Source: Lamellibrachia satsuma (Eukaryota; Annelida; Polychaeta; Sabellida; Siboglinidae). From it: a DNA stretch of 64,000 nt. Position 1 is the stretch's first letter. Each line of letters begins with the position of its first letter. The notes beneath the pieces are model-generated. The model saw only the letters and a list, made by a program, of their open reading frames with translations. It had not been told where the DNA came from and did not search any database. The position numbers and the translations under genes were made by a program. Below, in pieces: positions 52,827 to 62,880 of the stretch. The stretch covers positions 10,053,001 to 10,117,000 of the forward strand of contig BSQZ01000011.1 in NCBI GenBank assembly GCA_033239005.1, read 5' to 3'.

Positions 52827-53048
52827 TTATGGGATCAACTTCAATTCCAACTTCAAACAGTCTATACGACACAGAGCTTTCATTGTGAGGCAATATACAT
52901 TCTTTTGTCTTAATGTCAATCCCAGGCAGACAAGGCATCTTTCGTAAGCTTCTTCACAGTCGTCGATACAGCGAATGATTTCTTCTATGGTTGGCGGCTC
53001 CTTTGTAGCCAACGCGCCAAACAGAGACATGACGATGAACATTTTCAT
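52827..53048 (-). CDS. Cys-rich secreted peptide, copy D, coding exon 3
   Basis: This 73-codon exon starts at the ATG after the acceptor TCTGTCTTTTTATATAG. Signal segment MKMFIVMSLFGALA, then acidic TKEPPTIEEIIR, then seven cysteines: C-IDD-C-EEAYER-C-LV-C, an 11-residue loop (LGLTLRQKNVY), and C-LTMKAL-C-RID-C. The short tail ends KLIP. With exon 2 the product is about 77 residues, and about 59 after cleavage at the A-L-A site. The gene has the cleanest exon set of the four (exons 1, 2 and 3 with good splice sites), though no TATA box. Secreted; function unknown. A venom, pheromone-like or antimicrobial role is possible but unsupported. Confidence 0.78.
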   Translation of the reverse strand: MKMFIVMSLFGALATKEPPTIEEIIRCIDDCEEAYERCLVCLGLTLRQKNVYCLTMKALCRIDCLKLELKLIP

Positions 53049-54431
53049 CTATATAAAAAGACAGAAAATATACCTGATATTCAATGCAATATATGCCAGC
53101 AATAAATAATACTGATTGATATTTAGTGTATCTGTTTAATGTACTGGTATCACGTGGCCTCCGTGCTTAGAATGTAACCTATTTGTTGTTTGAGAACGAA
53201 AATTATTTCAAACATCGATTTCTGCATCAAGTCCAAACATTTCATAATAGTCCGATTGGACATGGACTTTTTTACCATACTAAAACAATATATGTATGTA
53301 GGTAGGTAGAGAGGTAGGTATGCAGATAGGTAGGTTAATAGGTATTTCGGAGAATGGGTGTATTAGTTCCAAGTATCCTTTGAAGAATTTAGGAGCTTGA
53401 ACACTGAACCTTGTGCACTTTCAACGGATCATAAATGACATGTGTTAACTCCTCGCCGTGATTTATGAAATGTTGATGTCTAACCTAAGAATCGAAATGT
53501 TGCTAACCATTGCCTAATTTATTTTCTGTCATAACCCTCACTATGTTGGCCAGCATGGCACGAGAACCCATCAACCGCAGCCTTCCTTTATATAGAAAAG
53601 TAGTGACATTTACATGTAAACGGATGAGGTGAATATATATTGTATTTATTTAAGAGACAATGGATAGACGGGAGAACAGAATGAATTGAGATATAGGTGG
53701 GCATGAATGATGACTGACTTCAACGATGTGTTGTAGGATGGACACCCTGTTGATCAACGAGCACAGTTTCGTTCGCCGACCGCTGATCGGTTGTCCCGGG
53801 AAGGACGTGGTAGGACAATACGACCACATCGAGGTGAGGGGAACCGGGGTTATGCATTTGCCCTACATCAGGAGATCCTGCCGTCCACGACGCCGAGACC
53901 AGTGACCTAAGCGGTGCAAGGCCATTGTTATGTAGAGTTCCGTGGTTTATTATTGTTTGGTGGTCACCAACATGTCTTTCAGATTCTTGTTCATAGAGAA
54001 AGCTGTTGTAAACTTGGTAGTGTAGATTGCTGGATATGTGGTTTGCAGCAGTTTATACGTGGCTTTAGCTGGATTAGCAATAGTCCGAATCTAGGAATGG
54101 ATGGACTTCAACAATATCTTTAAAATGTGTGCATTCTCTCGAAATAGTTATCTCAAGACGGACGATTACGTTTACTGAAGTTCACGATCACACTGAATAT
54201 CGCCCAAGGCACTATAAAGACGCGGGAATTAATATCCCCACTGACTCGAGATACTTCGTCATACGTCATTGCCCCGGCAGTGCATAAACCAAGCAACCAA
54301 GGCGACGCTACATCAACCATGACGCTACCCTTTGTTGCGGCAACGCAGAACGCACGGCCTCCCACGACCACCTAATTACTTCTGAGTCCAGATCAACGCA
54401 CCAATTAACACACCAGCGACATCACCGCATC

Positions 54432-54572
54432 ATGGTTCCACCCAAGGTACCCAAGACACCAACAACCAAATCCAAAGACGAGCGGATTGAAAAGCGTGAA
54501 GCCCATAGTCTAGGTTACCCGATTTGCATAGAACTGCGCATGCGCTTATCAATCTCGCTAGTTAACATGTGA
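54432..54572 (+). CDS. Small uncharacterised ORF, 46 aa, second copy (doubtful)
   Basis: Paralogue of 42056-42196. Begins MVPPKVPKTPTTKSKDER and is otherwise almost identical; the same TATAAAG motif lies upstream (54213-54219). Confidence 0.25.
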   Translation: MVPPKVPKTPTTKSKDERIEKREAHSLGYPICIELRMRLSISLVNM

Positions 54573-54839
54573 TTAATAAATTAAATTAATAATCGTGGGG
54601 TTACGTAAATCGTTGGTCCTACATTGAGGATAGGTAGGTAAGTAGGTACATAGGGTTTAGCCTTTTGAGACATACCTTGTCCAATAGGACAAACCTTCTT
54701 GGAACAATAACAAGAATTGTTTTATCATAAATGTCATTCTTACACCACCGTTACGATACAATATATGGCCAGAAGCCACATGATGCCAGTATTTTAAACT
54801 TTGTCCCTGGTTTATTTCTCTATGTGCGTGTGTGTATGT

Positions 54840-54960
54840 ATATATGCATGCATGTATGTTTGTATGCATTTATATGTATATATGTATAATTATGTATGTA
54901 TGTATGTATGTATGTATGTATGTATGTATGTATGTATGTATGTATGTATGTATGTATATA

Positions 54961-55042
<82 letters not shown>
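54840..55042. repeat. (TATG)n then (AT)n array
   Basis: About 60 bp of uninterrupted TATG units followed by about 75 bp of AT. Confidence 0.96.
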
Positions 55043-55044
<2 letters not shown>

Positions 55045-55372
55045 ATAAAGATAAAAGGTACGTAAAGTCATCCCCCAGGCATTACGCCTTAGGAAGCCAT
55101 GAAGGCTTATATGGCTAGTGCTTAAACCTGGTTTCTATAGTGCGAAGCAACTTAGAGTGCAGTTATACTGACTTTCCTGGACGGGACATTAGTCCATCGC
55201 AGGTACCTTCAAAACAGTGTTTGTACTCATTTACAGCTGAGTAGACTGAGGCAAAGTAGGGTAAACGAAATTGCCTAAGCTTCGAAAACGAACCGTGACC
55301 AGTGTGGGTCTTGAACTCACAACCCTTGAATTTATAGTGCAAGACCTTAACCACTAGGCCACGGCTGCCCCC
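55043..55372 (-). mobile_element. tRNA-derived SINE
   Basis: On the minus strand the element begins GGGGGCAGCCG. It has an A-box-like TGGCCTAGTGG (55351-55361) and a B-box-like GAGTTCAAGACC (55307-55318), then a non-tRNA body (GTCTACTCAGCTGTAAATGA) and a 3' end against the AT array. Copy C has no insert at the matching site (42783-42790). Known principle: RNA polymerase III internal promoters of this kind drive SINEs. It is not a tRNA gene: acceptor-stem pairing is poor and a long body follows. Confidence 0.85.
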
Positions 55373-55453
55373 TTATAGTGGTAATGTATACCTATTTCAT
55401 TCGCTTTCACAATATAGCCTATGTCGCACATGTTTTCAATCTATTGCACTCAC

Positions 55454-55509
55454 CAAAGAAGACATGGTCAACATTTCACACCACGCCAACCCTCAGTTAA
55501 GCAGTCCAG
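55454..55509 (-). CDS. Peptide gene copy D, exon 2 (start-codon exon)
   Basis: Acceptor with an excellent pyrimidine tract (TGTTTTTTTCTGTAG), leader, ATG TCT TCT TTG (55454-55465), donor GTGAGTG. Encodes M-S-S-L. Confidence 0.65.
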
Positions 55510-55879
55510 CTACAGAAAAAAACAGACATTGACTGAGTTGATGACAGCATAAATCTTGTAAATTTTTCTCGTCTATTTTTGATTTTGATTGTTTTTTTAA
55601 TCCCTTAATTTTAGCCATATTTAAAATACTTTAGGTGCCTTTTAATCGTTTAGATGAATATTTTAGTTGACTGAAATTACCCTTAACTGTAATTTTTTTA
55701 ATTACTCGGTCATATTGTTTGCTAACATGTATTTACTGCCGTGCGTTAAATGGGAGGTTATATAAACGGCATTCCATATGTCCTCCCAGAAAACAAGTCG
55801 CTGACTCGTTCTGAGATTCCTATGGTAATCATACGGTTGTGAACGTCGAGTGGGCTTCAGCATGGCTAGCCGTTATAAG

Positions 55880-56320
55880 GGTGGACATGAGGATGATGAC
55901 GACGATGAGGATGAGCAGGATGATGAGGCTGAGGATGTCAATGATGATGACGACGACGAGGAGGAGTTGGAAGTCATTATCTTCGTCCTCATAATTATAA
56001 TAATGATCACCCTCATTTTCATCAACTTCATCACCATAGTCATCATCATCACTAAGACAGGTTAATTGTCTTCATCTTCTTCCTCATCATCATCATAACA
56101 ATTTATCACCCTCATCATCACTGTCGTTATTATCATTATTATTATCATCATTATCATCATTATCATCATAATCATTATCATCATCATCATCGTCACTAAG
56201 ATGACCCCCTTAATTGTCATCATCATCATAATCGTTTATCATCCTCATCATCACCTTCTACATCATCATTATTAGCATCATCATCATCATGATCATAATG
56301 ATTATCATCATCATTTTTAT
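55880..56320. repeat. GAT-rich then ATC-rich trinucleotide tract
   Basis: About 95 bp of GATGAC/GAG units, then about 330 bp of TCATCA/TTATCA units, which are complementary. The Asp/Glu-rich frame at 55850-56065 is a by-product. Confidence 0.9.
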
Positions 56321-56400
56321 TACATTACCGGTCGAGTATTACATTACCTGTCGATTTATTACATTACCGGTCGATTATTACATTACTGGTTGTAACACGC
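56320..56400. repeat. Short tandem repeat, about 20 bp x 4
   Basis: Four units of TTACATTACCGGTCGA with variants (CCTGTCGA, CTGGTTG). Confidence 0.85.
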
Positions 56401-56777
56401 GCTCATAAGCGGTTGTACAGTGCGCGCTCCTGTCCTACACATTAGACCAACGCCATAAACTTGGCAACGACAAGATCCAGTAGTAGTACTGTTGAACAAC
56501 ATGTCGTTCCGATTAATGTAGCTCGACTATCCTATCTCCTACGTGACGTTCGTGTAACCCTTGGCTACGTCGGCATTACAGGTCGAAATTCGGGAAAATA
56601 CAAAAGCGTGCGGGCAGATGTAGTTGCCTGGAAAATGACGCGCACTTCCACAACGAATGTCAAACTGTGCTGCTCAATGCGTGCATATTGAAAGCACAAC
56701 ATAACGTGAAAGCTTAATCAATATAAATTGAGTATTACAACATGTTAATTTACAATGATAATACCGTCGCAACTTAC

Positions 56778-56850
56778 CTCGTAGGAAACAGCTGACTTCG
56801 TCACTCACGACTGCCAGATGGCGCAGCTTCACGTCAAGTGCGACTTCTCT
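56778..56850 (-). promoter_or_regulatory. Exon 1 region of peptide gene copy D
   Basis: Donor CTACGAG|GTAAGT at 56772-56781. The upstream sequence is conserved with A and B for at least 70 bp, but no TATA element is visible: the homologous position reads GTTGGTAGGACC. The start site is therefore not placed. Confidence 0.45.
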
Positions 56851-57058
56851 AAAACAACAGTATCCGCGTGATTATTGAATAGTCATTAAGTGGTCCTACC
56901 AACACCTGACTCTTAGAAAATCATGTCAAAGCCAAGCAAATATTAAAATACATAGGGTCATATATACATTTTGGTTCTCGCGGCCGAAATAACTGTTGGC
57001 CCTAGAATTATCACAGACAAACAATGAAACCCACGCTTGTTCAATCTATTGCACTCAC

Positions 57059-57090
57059 CAAAGATGACATGGTCAAAACTTCCACACTAC
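57059..57090 (-). pseudogene. Exon-2-like unit, start codon and donor intact (X module 3)
   Basis: ATGTCATCTTTG (57059-57070) followed by GTGAGTG, with a leader like the true exon 2. It lies 280 bp upstream of exon 1 of copy D and has no exon 3 of its own. It could be an unused relic or an alternative 5' exon of gene D. Confidence 0.45.
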
Positions 57091-57715
57091 GCCAACCCGA
57101 CCATCTGCTGCAAATCAAGTCAACGGACCATCTGGTGTCACTCAAGTCGCCGGACTATATGCTTCTACTCAAGTCGCCAGACCATCTGCTGCTAGTAAAA
57201 TTGCCAGACCATCTGCTGCCATTCAAATCAGCAGACAATTCGTAGCCACTCTAATCGCCAGACCGTTACCGCCACAACAAGCCACGGGATCGTCGACTGC
57301 TGGTGATGCGGCCATAGCCGACGCTATTCCTGCTTGTTCGCCACCGCCGACATTGAACCGTCCACGACCTCGTACGAGGAAGGCAGAGTCGGCCACTGTG
57401 CTTACGGCGTCACCTTTCAAGAAGGAACTCCATGAGAAGGAAACTCTAATCATGCAGACGGGAAAGACCGTCCAGTGCAAGGAAAGGTCACCATGGGGAA
57501 AGGGCAGTCTAAACAGAAGAGGACGAGGCAAAAGAAGAAGCCCGAGAGCAGTGAAGATGAAGATGAGGAATGGCCGTGCTTGATTTGCGGGGTGCCGTTT
57601 AGCATCAGTACGTTGCGGGGTGTGTGGGTCCAATGCCAGTGGGCCCACAACGAATGCTAGATGGGGCAGACATTCTGTGTCTGTCCAAACGGCGATTCGG
57701 ACATTGACTGAAATT
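57075..57715 (+). pseudogene. Pogo/Tigger-type transposase C-terminal tail, copy 3
   Basis: Repeat region, basic tail (RPRPRTRKAESATVLTASPF, KGQSKQKRTRQKKK), acidic ESSEDEDEEWP, then CLICGVPFS and WVQC. The C-x2-C-x3-H part is deleted (QCQWAHNEC) and a TAG follows at 57658. A frameshift at about 57470 separates basic and zinc parts. It retains the first Cys pair that copy 2 lost. Confidence 0.65.
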
Positions 57716-60225
57716 CATGAGGCATGGATCGTACATGCTCGTTCTGTTGTTCTGCTTAGGCCATTGCGTAATGAACTCTACGTCGATTTAGTTGAAATAT
57801 ATTCCTACGTTAATGATACGTTGGTGGAGCTTTCAAATGTTCTGGTAAAGATGTTGTATTTGTTCCTGAACTATGCATTTTTTGTATTAGTGTAACCACG
57901 CTTAGCGAGAAAATCAGGACTATGTTGATAAGTGTTGCGATGCTAAAGTAGCTACCATGTTTTATTGTATAATAACTTAAGTAAATATGCAGTTGAATAT
58001 ATCCCAAACACACAGGTACACACAACAATCCTCTTCATTTGTGGGCGCAATACTAATAAATATCCCATAATTATGTTTGCCTAAAACCATGACGTTGGGG
58101 GAAAGATGGTCTGTGGACCGTCTTGCTCCGGGTGGGGGGGGGTTTGCCTCAAGGCATGGGGCAAGACGGTTTTTTGTGGTACTCGTATTGTTTTTCATTT
58201 GTAACTCATCTAGGTTGTCTGTTTGTTGGAAATGGTTTTCCACTGGTTAACACATATATTTGTGTGGAATATGCATATGTTTCTCGCATCTCGAATATAT
58301 GCATATGTTTCTCGCATATGAATATGTCTGCATATGTGTTGTCGGCAGACAAGCCGCGTTTCCTGTGAGGAATAAAAGACTCGTTATACGAAGGGCGGGA
58401 CCGAAACGTCGTGGGCGGACACGCCGGGCCTCCCGTGAGGGAAACTAGATTCGTTTCACGAGGGACGAGACCTAGCAGTTGTATTGTATGAATACATATC
58501 GATATAGGGTTTATTTAACCCGGACCTTATATTAGGTCCTCTGTATTATGATAATGGTGTGACCAATACCGTTCCAAACGGTAACATTACCCTTGTATGT
58601 TCACGATGTGTGGATAAACATGCATATTATTATTATTATTATAATTTAGTACTTTCTGTAAGTAATAAATTATGAGAAAGTGAATGTTTTTTGTTGATGT
58701 TATCATATCATATCTCCTACATCGAATACAAGTTCAGCTTCACCTGGCGTTTTTGACAAATGTGAACGTTTTCCCTGGGTGGGGCCGTGCTGCCCCAGGC
58801 AACGCTATGAGCCACATGTTGATTGTTGGTTCGAAACTTCTGGATCCACTGGCGACACCATAATATCCCACGAATAAAGAGGACAATTCCTTTCATACTC
58901 AATATATGTGTTTAGGTGATGTACTTGAAGAATACAATGCAATGATGCACTTTGTTTTCATAGTTTTTCTGTACCAAAGTACGGAAGCTACCATATGGTT
59001 CGCACAGATATTGAATACCAGTAATAGCTGAATGTGTACCTTTAGATGTTGCTTTGGTCTTTATGTTCATAAAGTTTTACAGAACAGTCAGACAACATGG
59101 TTTTAATCACCATAGCAAATACAATAACATTTGCCTATAGGTCCACTATGGACCAGCGTGCAAGACACATTATGTCCAAATATAACGTGACACACCATGA
59201 ACTGTTGTATATATCTATGAGTGCTATTAAGCATAAATGTAAAGAAATGTACATTACAAATGTAAATGCTACATACTATGACTACGCAAAATATGATTTG
59301 TGAATTGGTGGTAATGAGAGATTGTAACAATGACGCTGTGTTAAATAAAGAAAAATGTAAAGATGTGATTTCATATCTAAGCACGAAATAATTTGTTTTC
59401 TAACTGCTCTTTCCGATATGGAAATTTGTAATTTGTTAAATATGTACATGTGTGTGGATCTTCACTCCGAATAAATATGGTAATAATAATAAATGTTCAG
59501 TAGGAACAATTATTAGATACGAATCCAATCCAATTGCACACCAAAAGACGCCTGAAGTATTACAGGATAAGAGCGTGCGTTACAAGACCCGCATTGATGT
59601 CCCTGTTTTTGCCGTTTGTTTAGCCTACACATAAACAACGACTTTACCTAGTCTGATTTATCAGAATGTGAAGGTCGAAACATGTCTTTTAACTCTTGTC
59701 TTTGCTCCTCAAAACGTCTGCACGCTGTTCGAATTTCTGATGCGGGGGTGTCAGTGTTGCCACGAAAAGCAATGCTACTTTGATGTCGCCAGCTGGTATT
59801 TAACATATCTCAATAAGCTGTGTGCGTTCTTGTCGGTTGCGCTCTTACCCACATTTACTCTATATGTAGCAAGATGAAGCATTGTTGGAATTCGGTTAAG
59901 TTAATTGCGTCTTTCTGTATATGTGGCCTTCACTGGAGCGATCGATGAGTTGTCAGAGTTGAATTAAACGATGCACTATTAATGCTATTGAACAACATGT
60001 CGTTACGTTTAATGTAGTCCGACTGTCGTTCGTGTAGCCCAAGTGTGTTGCATGGAACACGACGCGCACTTCGAACGTACAACTGTGCTGCTCAATGTGT
60101 GCACGCGTACAAATTAAAGATTAAATGCGTACAGATTAAATATTAAACGTATCGTGATAGTTTAACCAATATCAATTTATTATTACTACATGATTTTTTA
60201 GAATGATAATACGGTCGGAACGTAC
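57716..60225. other. X module 3, middle and right parts
   Basis: Paralogous to 13385-16394, with an empty L2 site at about 60130. There are tandem ATGCATATGTTTCTCGCAT motifs at 58265-58325 and a poly-G run at 58128-58142. The frame paralogous to 14648-14992 is broken here. No supported gene. Confidence 0.5.
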
Positions 60226-60343
60226 ATCATAGCAAACAGCTGACTTCGACTGTCAGATGGTGCAGCTTTACATTAAATCTCTAAAACAACAGTATCAGCG
60301 TAACTATTGAATCTTCATTAAGTGGTCTTACTTGTATATAAAT
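60226..60343 (-). promoter_or_regulatory. Second exon-1/promoter-like region (X module 3)
   Basis: TATA-like GATTTATATACAAG near 60331-60343, and a decayed donor GAT|GTACGT at 60220-60228, as in X module 1. Confidence 0.4.
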
Positions 60344-60424
60344 CTTAGTCGATCATGCCAAGACCAAGCATGTGTTAAATGACATTCATAAAGTTAAAAT
60401 TAACCCAGAAAACCGTCAAACCCA

Positions 60425-60475
60425 TCTAGGGTTGAATTGAATCGACTTGAAAACCTTTATTATCCATTAAATGTA
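60425..60475 (-). mobile_element. Remnant of LINE 3' end
   Basis: AATAAAGGTTTTC followed by AATTC-type tail, the same 3' end as the element at 16635-17665, cut short by CR1 sequence. Confidence 0.6.
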
Positions 60476-61390
60476 AGGAAAAATCCACGGAATAAACTTC
60501 GTAAATCTGGCAACATGAGTTATTAAACACATAACTGAAATACTCATTCAGGACCTCTGCCATTTGAAACCTTTCTGAAATTATCTTTCCCTTGTTGTTT
60601 TCCAGTGGTCCGACCTTATCTCGAACTTTCTGTTTACTCCTTACATAAGCATGGAAACTCTTTTTTATATTACCTGCCAACTTTTTTCAAAGGTTCTTTT
60701 AGATTTTATAATTTCAGTTGTAGCTAGGTTAAGTGCTTCTTTGTAATTTGCATAGTCTTCATCCTTTCTGGTACGCCTATAAACCCTCCACATAGTTTGC
60801 TTAAACACTATTTTTTTAATAGCTTCTTTTGACAAGTGTCTCTTTATGTACCATTTTCCTTGTTTTTTAAGGGAACAAATGTATCGATGATACTCTCAAT
60901 TTCATATTTTAGAATATTCCAATATTCAATTGCGGTCTTATTCATCAGCATGTTATTCGAATCTAGCTTTGCTAAGTATTTTCTCATATCTTTACAGTTA
61001 GGTTTGTTAAAGTTTCTATACGTGTTTTTATTTTTACTTTCTGATTTTACATGTATTTGATTATGGTCACTTTTTCCCAACGGTTCATGTATTTTTACAT
61101 TGTCCACTAATTCTTTTTGTGATGATAAACTTATATCTAATACAATTTCTCCCCTGGTTGGTTCTAGGACGAGCTGATGCATGAGACATGTTTTTCGAAC
61201 ATTTTGTTATTGGTTTATCTGGACTAGTGCTTGAGGCATCTCTAAGTAACACCCTGCGCGTGCAGTTTAAATAGTGTTTACTACCAAAAATATTAGGTAT
61301 GCTAGCCATGCTACTGTCTACTGCTGCTGTCCATCCGCAAATACTGCTGCCCCCTTTCCACTTAGATGAAGCCCGTCCTTCATGTACATA
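60476..61390 (-). mobile_element. CR1 5'-region fragment (ORF1 end, endonuclease end, RT start)
   Basis: Minus strand: ADMYMKDGLH-type esterase end near 61370, NIFGSKHYLN (ORF1 C-terminus), LVLEPTRGEIVLDI, SSQKELVDNVKIHEPLG, NCKDMRKYLAKLDSNNMLMN, then the linker to KSFHAYVRSKQKVRDKVGPLE. The endonuclease core is deleted at about 61195. The 3' half is missing. Confidence 0.8.
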
Positions 61391-61435
61391 TCAGAAATGG
61401 TGAAACATAAAGTGAATGTTTAATTGAGTATTAAG

Positions 61436-61494
61436 TTAATATATATGTATTACGATTTATATATATATATATATATATATATACATTAATCGTA

Positions 61495-61526
<32 letters not shown>

Positions 61527-61531
61527 TAACA

Positions 61532-61596
<65 letters not shown>

Positions 61597-61605
61597 CATT
61601 ACGAT
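61436..61605. repeat. (AT)n arrays with inverted TACGATTAA motifs
   Basis: Three AT runs separated by ATTACGAT, ATTAATCGTAATATG and CATTACGATTAATG, which are partly complementary to each other. Confidence 0.9.
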
Positions 61606-61669
61606 TAATGTAGGTTCTAATATGTATTGAATTCCAATATTTATTAATCTATTAACCTACTATTCTAGT

Positions 61670-62575
61670 TGCGGCAACGGCAAACGTTTATGACTTCTTG
61701 CACTTCCCATTCAGGTTTTGTTAGAGCAATGACAATGACAACTTTATGCCCAACTGCCTGTTTCGCGAGGCGTTCGTACCGTTTGATGACGTTTGACGTT
61801 GATAACGTAACTCACAACAATTATAAATAGTTGCTAACAATTATACATATCTACAAACTCGTTCTAACTTCTTAGACCCAAGGGCAACTATGGCGAGTGC
61901 AAGACGAGAGAACACGATATCTACGACGACGGTGAACCTGTCAGGCTACCAACTCGATGTATACCCCCTAACGTGTGGCCAAAAATCAATGCACATCTTG
62001 ACAAGCTGATCGCCATAAAGTTCATTTGAAACACTTGTAGTGCATACGCAGCTGCATTTGTTGTCGCTACGAAGACGGGTGGATCCTTGCGCTTGTGCAT
62101 TGATTTCCTGAGACTCAATTCTCGCACACACAAAGACACATGCACATTCCCTACAATCGAGGAAGCGTTAGATGCTCTTAAAGGAGCAAAGTACGGTCGA
62201 TCTGGCGGAAAGCTGTCACCAAATCAGAGTAGCGGAGAAGGATATTCACAAGGTTGAGGGAACACGGACTCCGAGTGAATCTTGTTAAATGCCAATTGTT
62301 CCAGAAAAAAGTAAAATATCTTATCTGTGAATAGCGTCGCAACAGATCCTCGACAGGAGAGCAACTGTCCTGACTAAGGAGACACCAACGTCTGAGAAAA
62401 AAGTTCAAGTCTTTCATGGGTTTGGCAAGGCAAGTGAAGGACGGGAGGACGTTCTCGTGATGACTGGTGTATTTAAGAAGCACAGTATTGCAGTTCCTGC
62501 GAGAGACCAGTCTGCCGCCACAACTGCTAAGGTCTTGGCGAAAGAGAGGATCAGCAAATTTGGAGTGCTTGTGTT
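61670..62575 (+). pseudogene. Ty3/gypsy leader, RT and integrase fused by deletion
   Basis: Leader like 18990-19330. RT: INAHLDKLIAIKFI, FVVATKTGGSLRLCIDFLRLN, FPTIEEALDALKGAKY, KKVQVFHGFGKA. Then integrase: DVLVM, VFKKHSIAVPARDQSAATTA, to 62570. The RT-integrase junction matches 29880-29935. Broken by many frameshifts. Confidence 0.75.
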
Positions 62576-62589
62576 TTGAATTTGATTAT

Positions 62590-62880
62590 CTAGATAATCA
62601 GTTGGCAGTGGGCAGGTCCAATGGACCTGTACGGGATGGAATAAGACGCTCCCGCCTCCACGAGTCTACCACGTATGGGTAAAATACGGTGATGTTAACA
62701 TGACATCACAGGGCGGATGTCTTCCTCGATGAAGTCAACGGCCAGGACGGAAGGGCTCCAAGATGAGTTCAACGACCACGTGTTCAGGACCAAGGCGAGC
62801 CACATTTTTTTGGTGGATATCGGCTGTGGTCAACCAGCCTGGAGAGGGATGGGCTCCGCTAGGTTGCAAATCTGCCCTAG
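62590..62880 (+). other. 5' leader of the RTE-type LINE
   Basis: Sequence between the gypsy relic and the open endonuclease frame. Part is probably the element's 5' UTR. Its start is not defined. In-frame stop at 62878-62880. Confidence 0.35.

Larger units (their letters stand above)
53049..55453 (-). other. Intron 2 of peptide gene copy D
   Basis: Paralogous to 40018-42848, with a SINE inserted at 55043-55372 and TATG/AT arrays at 54840-55042. The conserved block with the 46-aa frame is 54110-54610. Confidence 0.5.
55510..56777 (-). other. Intron 1 of peptide gene copy D
   Basis: It diverges from A and B after about 55580. It contains GAT/ATC trinucleotide tracts (55880-56320) and a 21-bp repeat (56320-56400). 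56440-56777 resumes the sequence shared with A (about 3950-4265). Confidence 0.45.

Noticed and set aside
55270..55372. tRNA gene
   Set aside because: A- and B-box-like motifs exist, but the acceptor stem does not pair well and a 250-bp SINE body follows.
55850..56065. Asp/Glu-rich protein with hydrophobic C-terminus
   Set aside because: Produced by GAT and ATC trinucleotide tracts; no conservation in other units.
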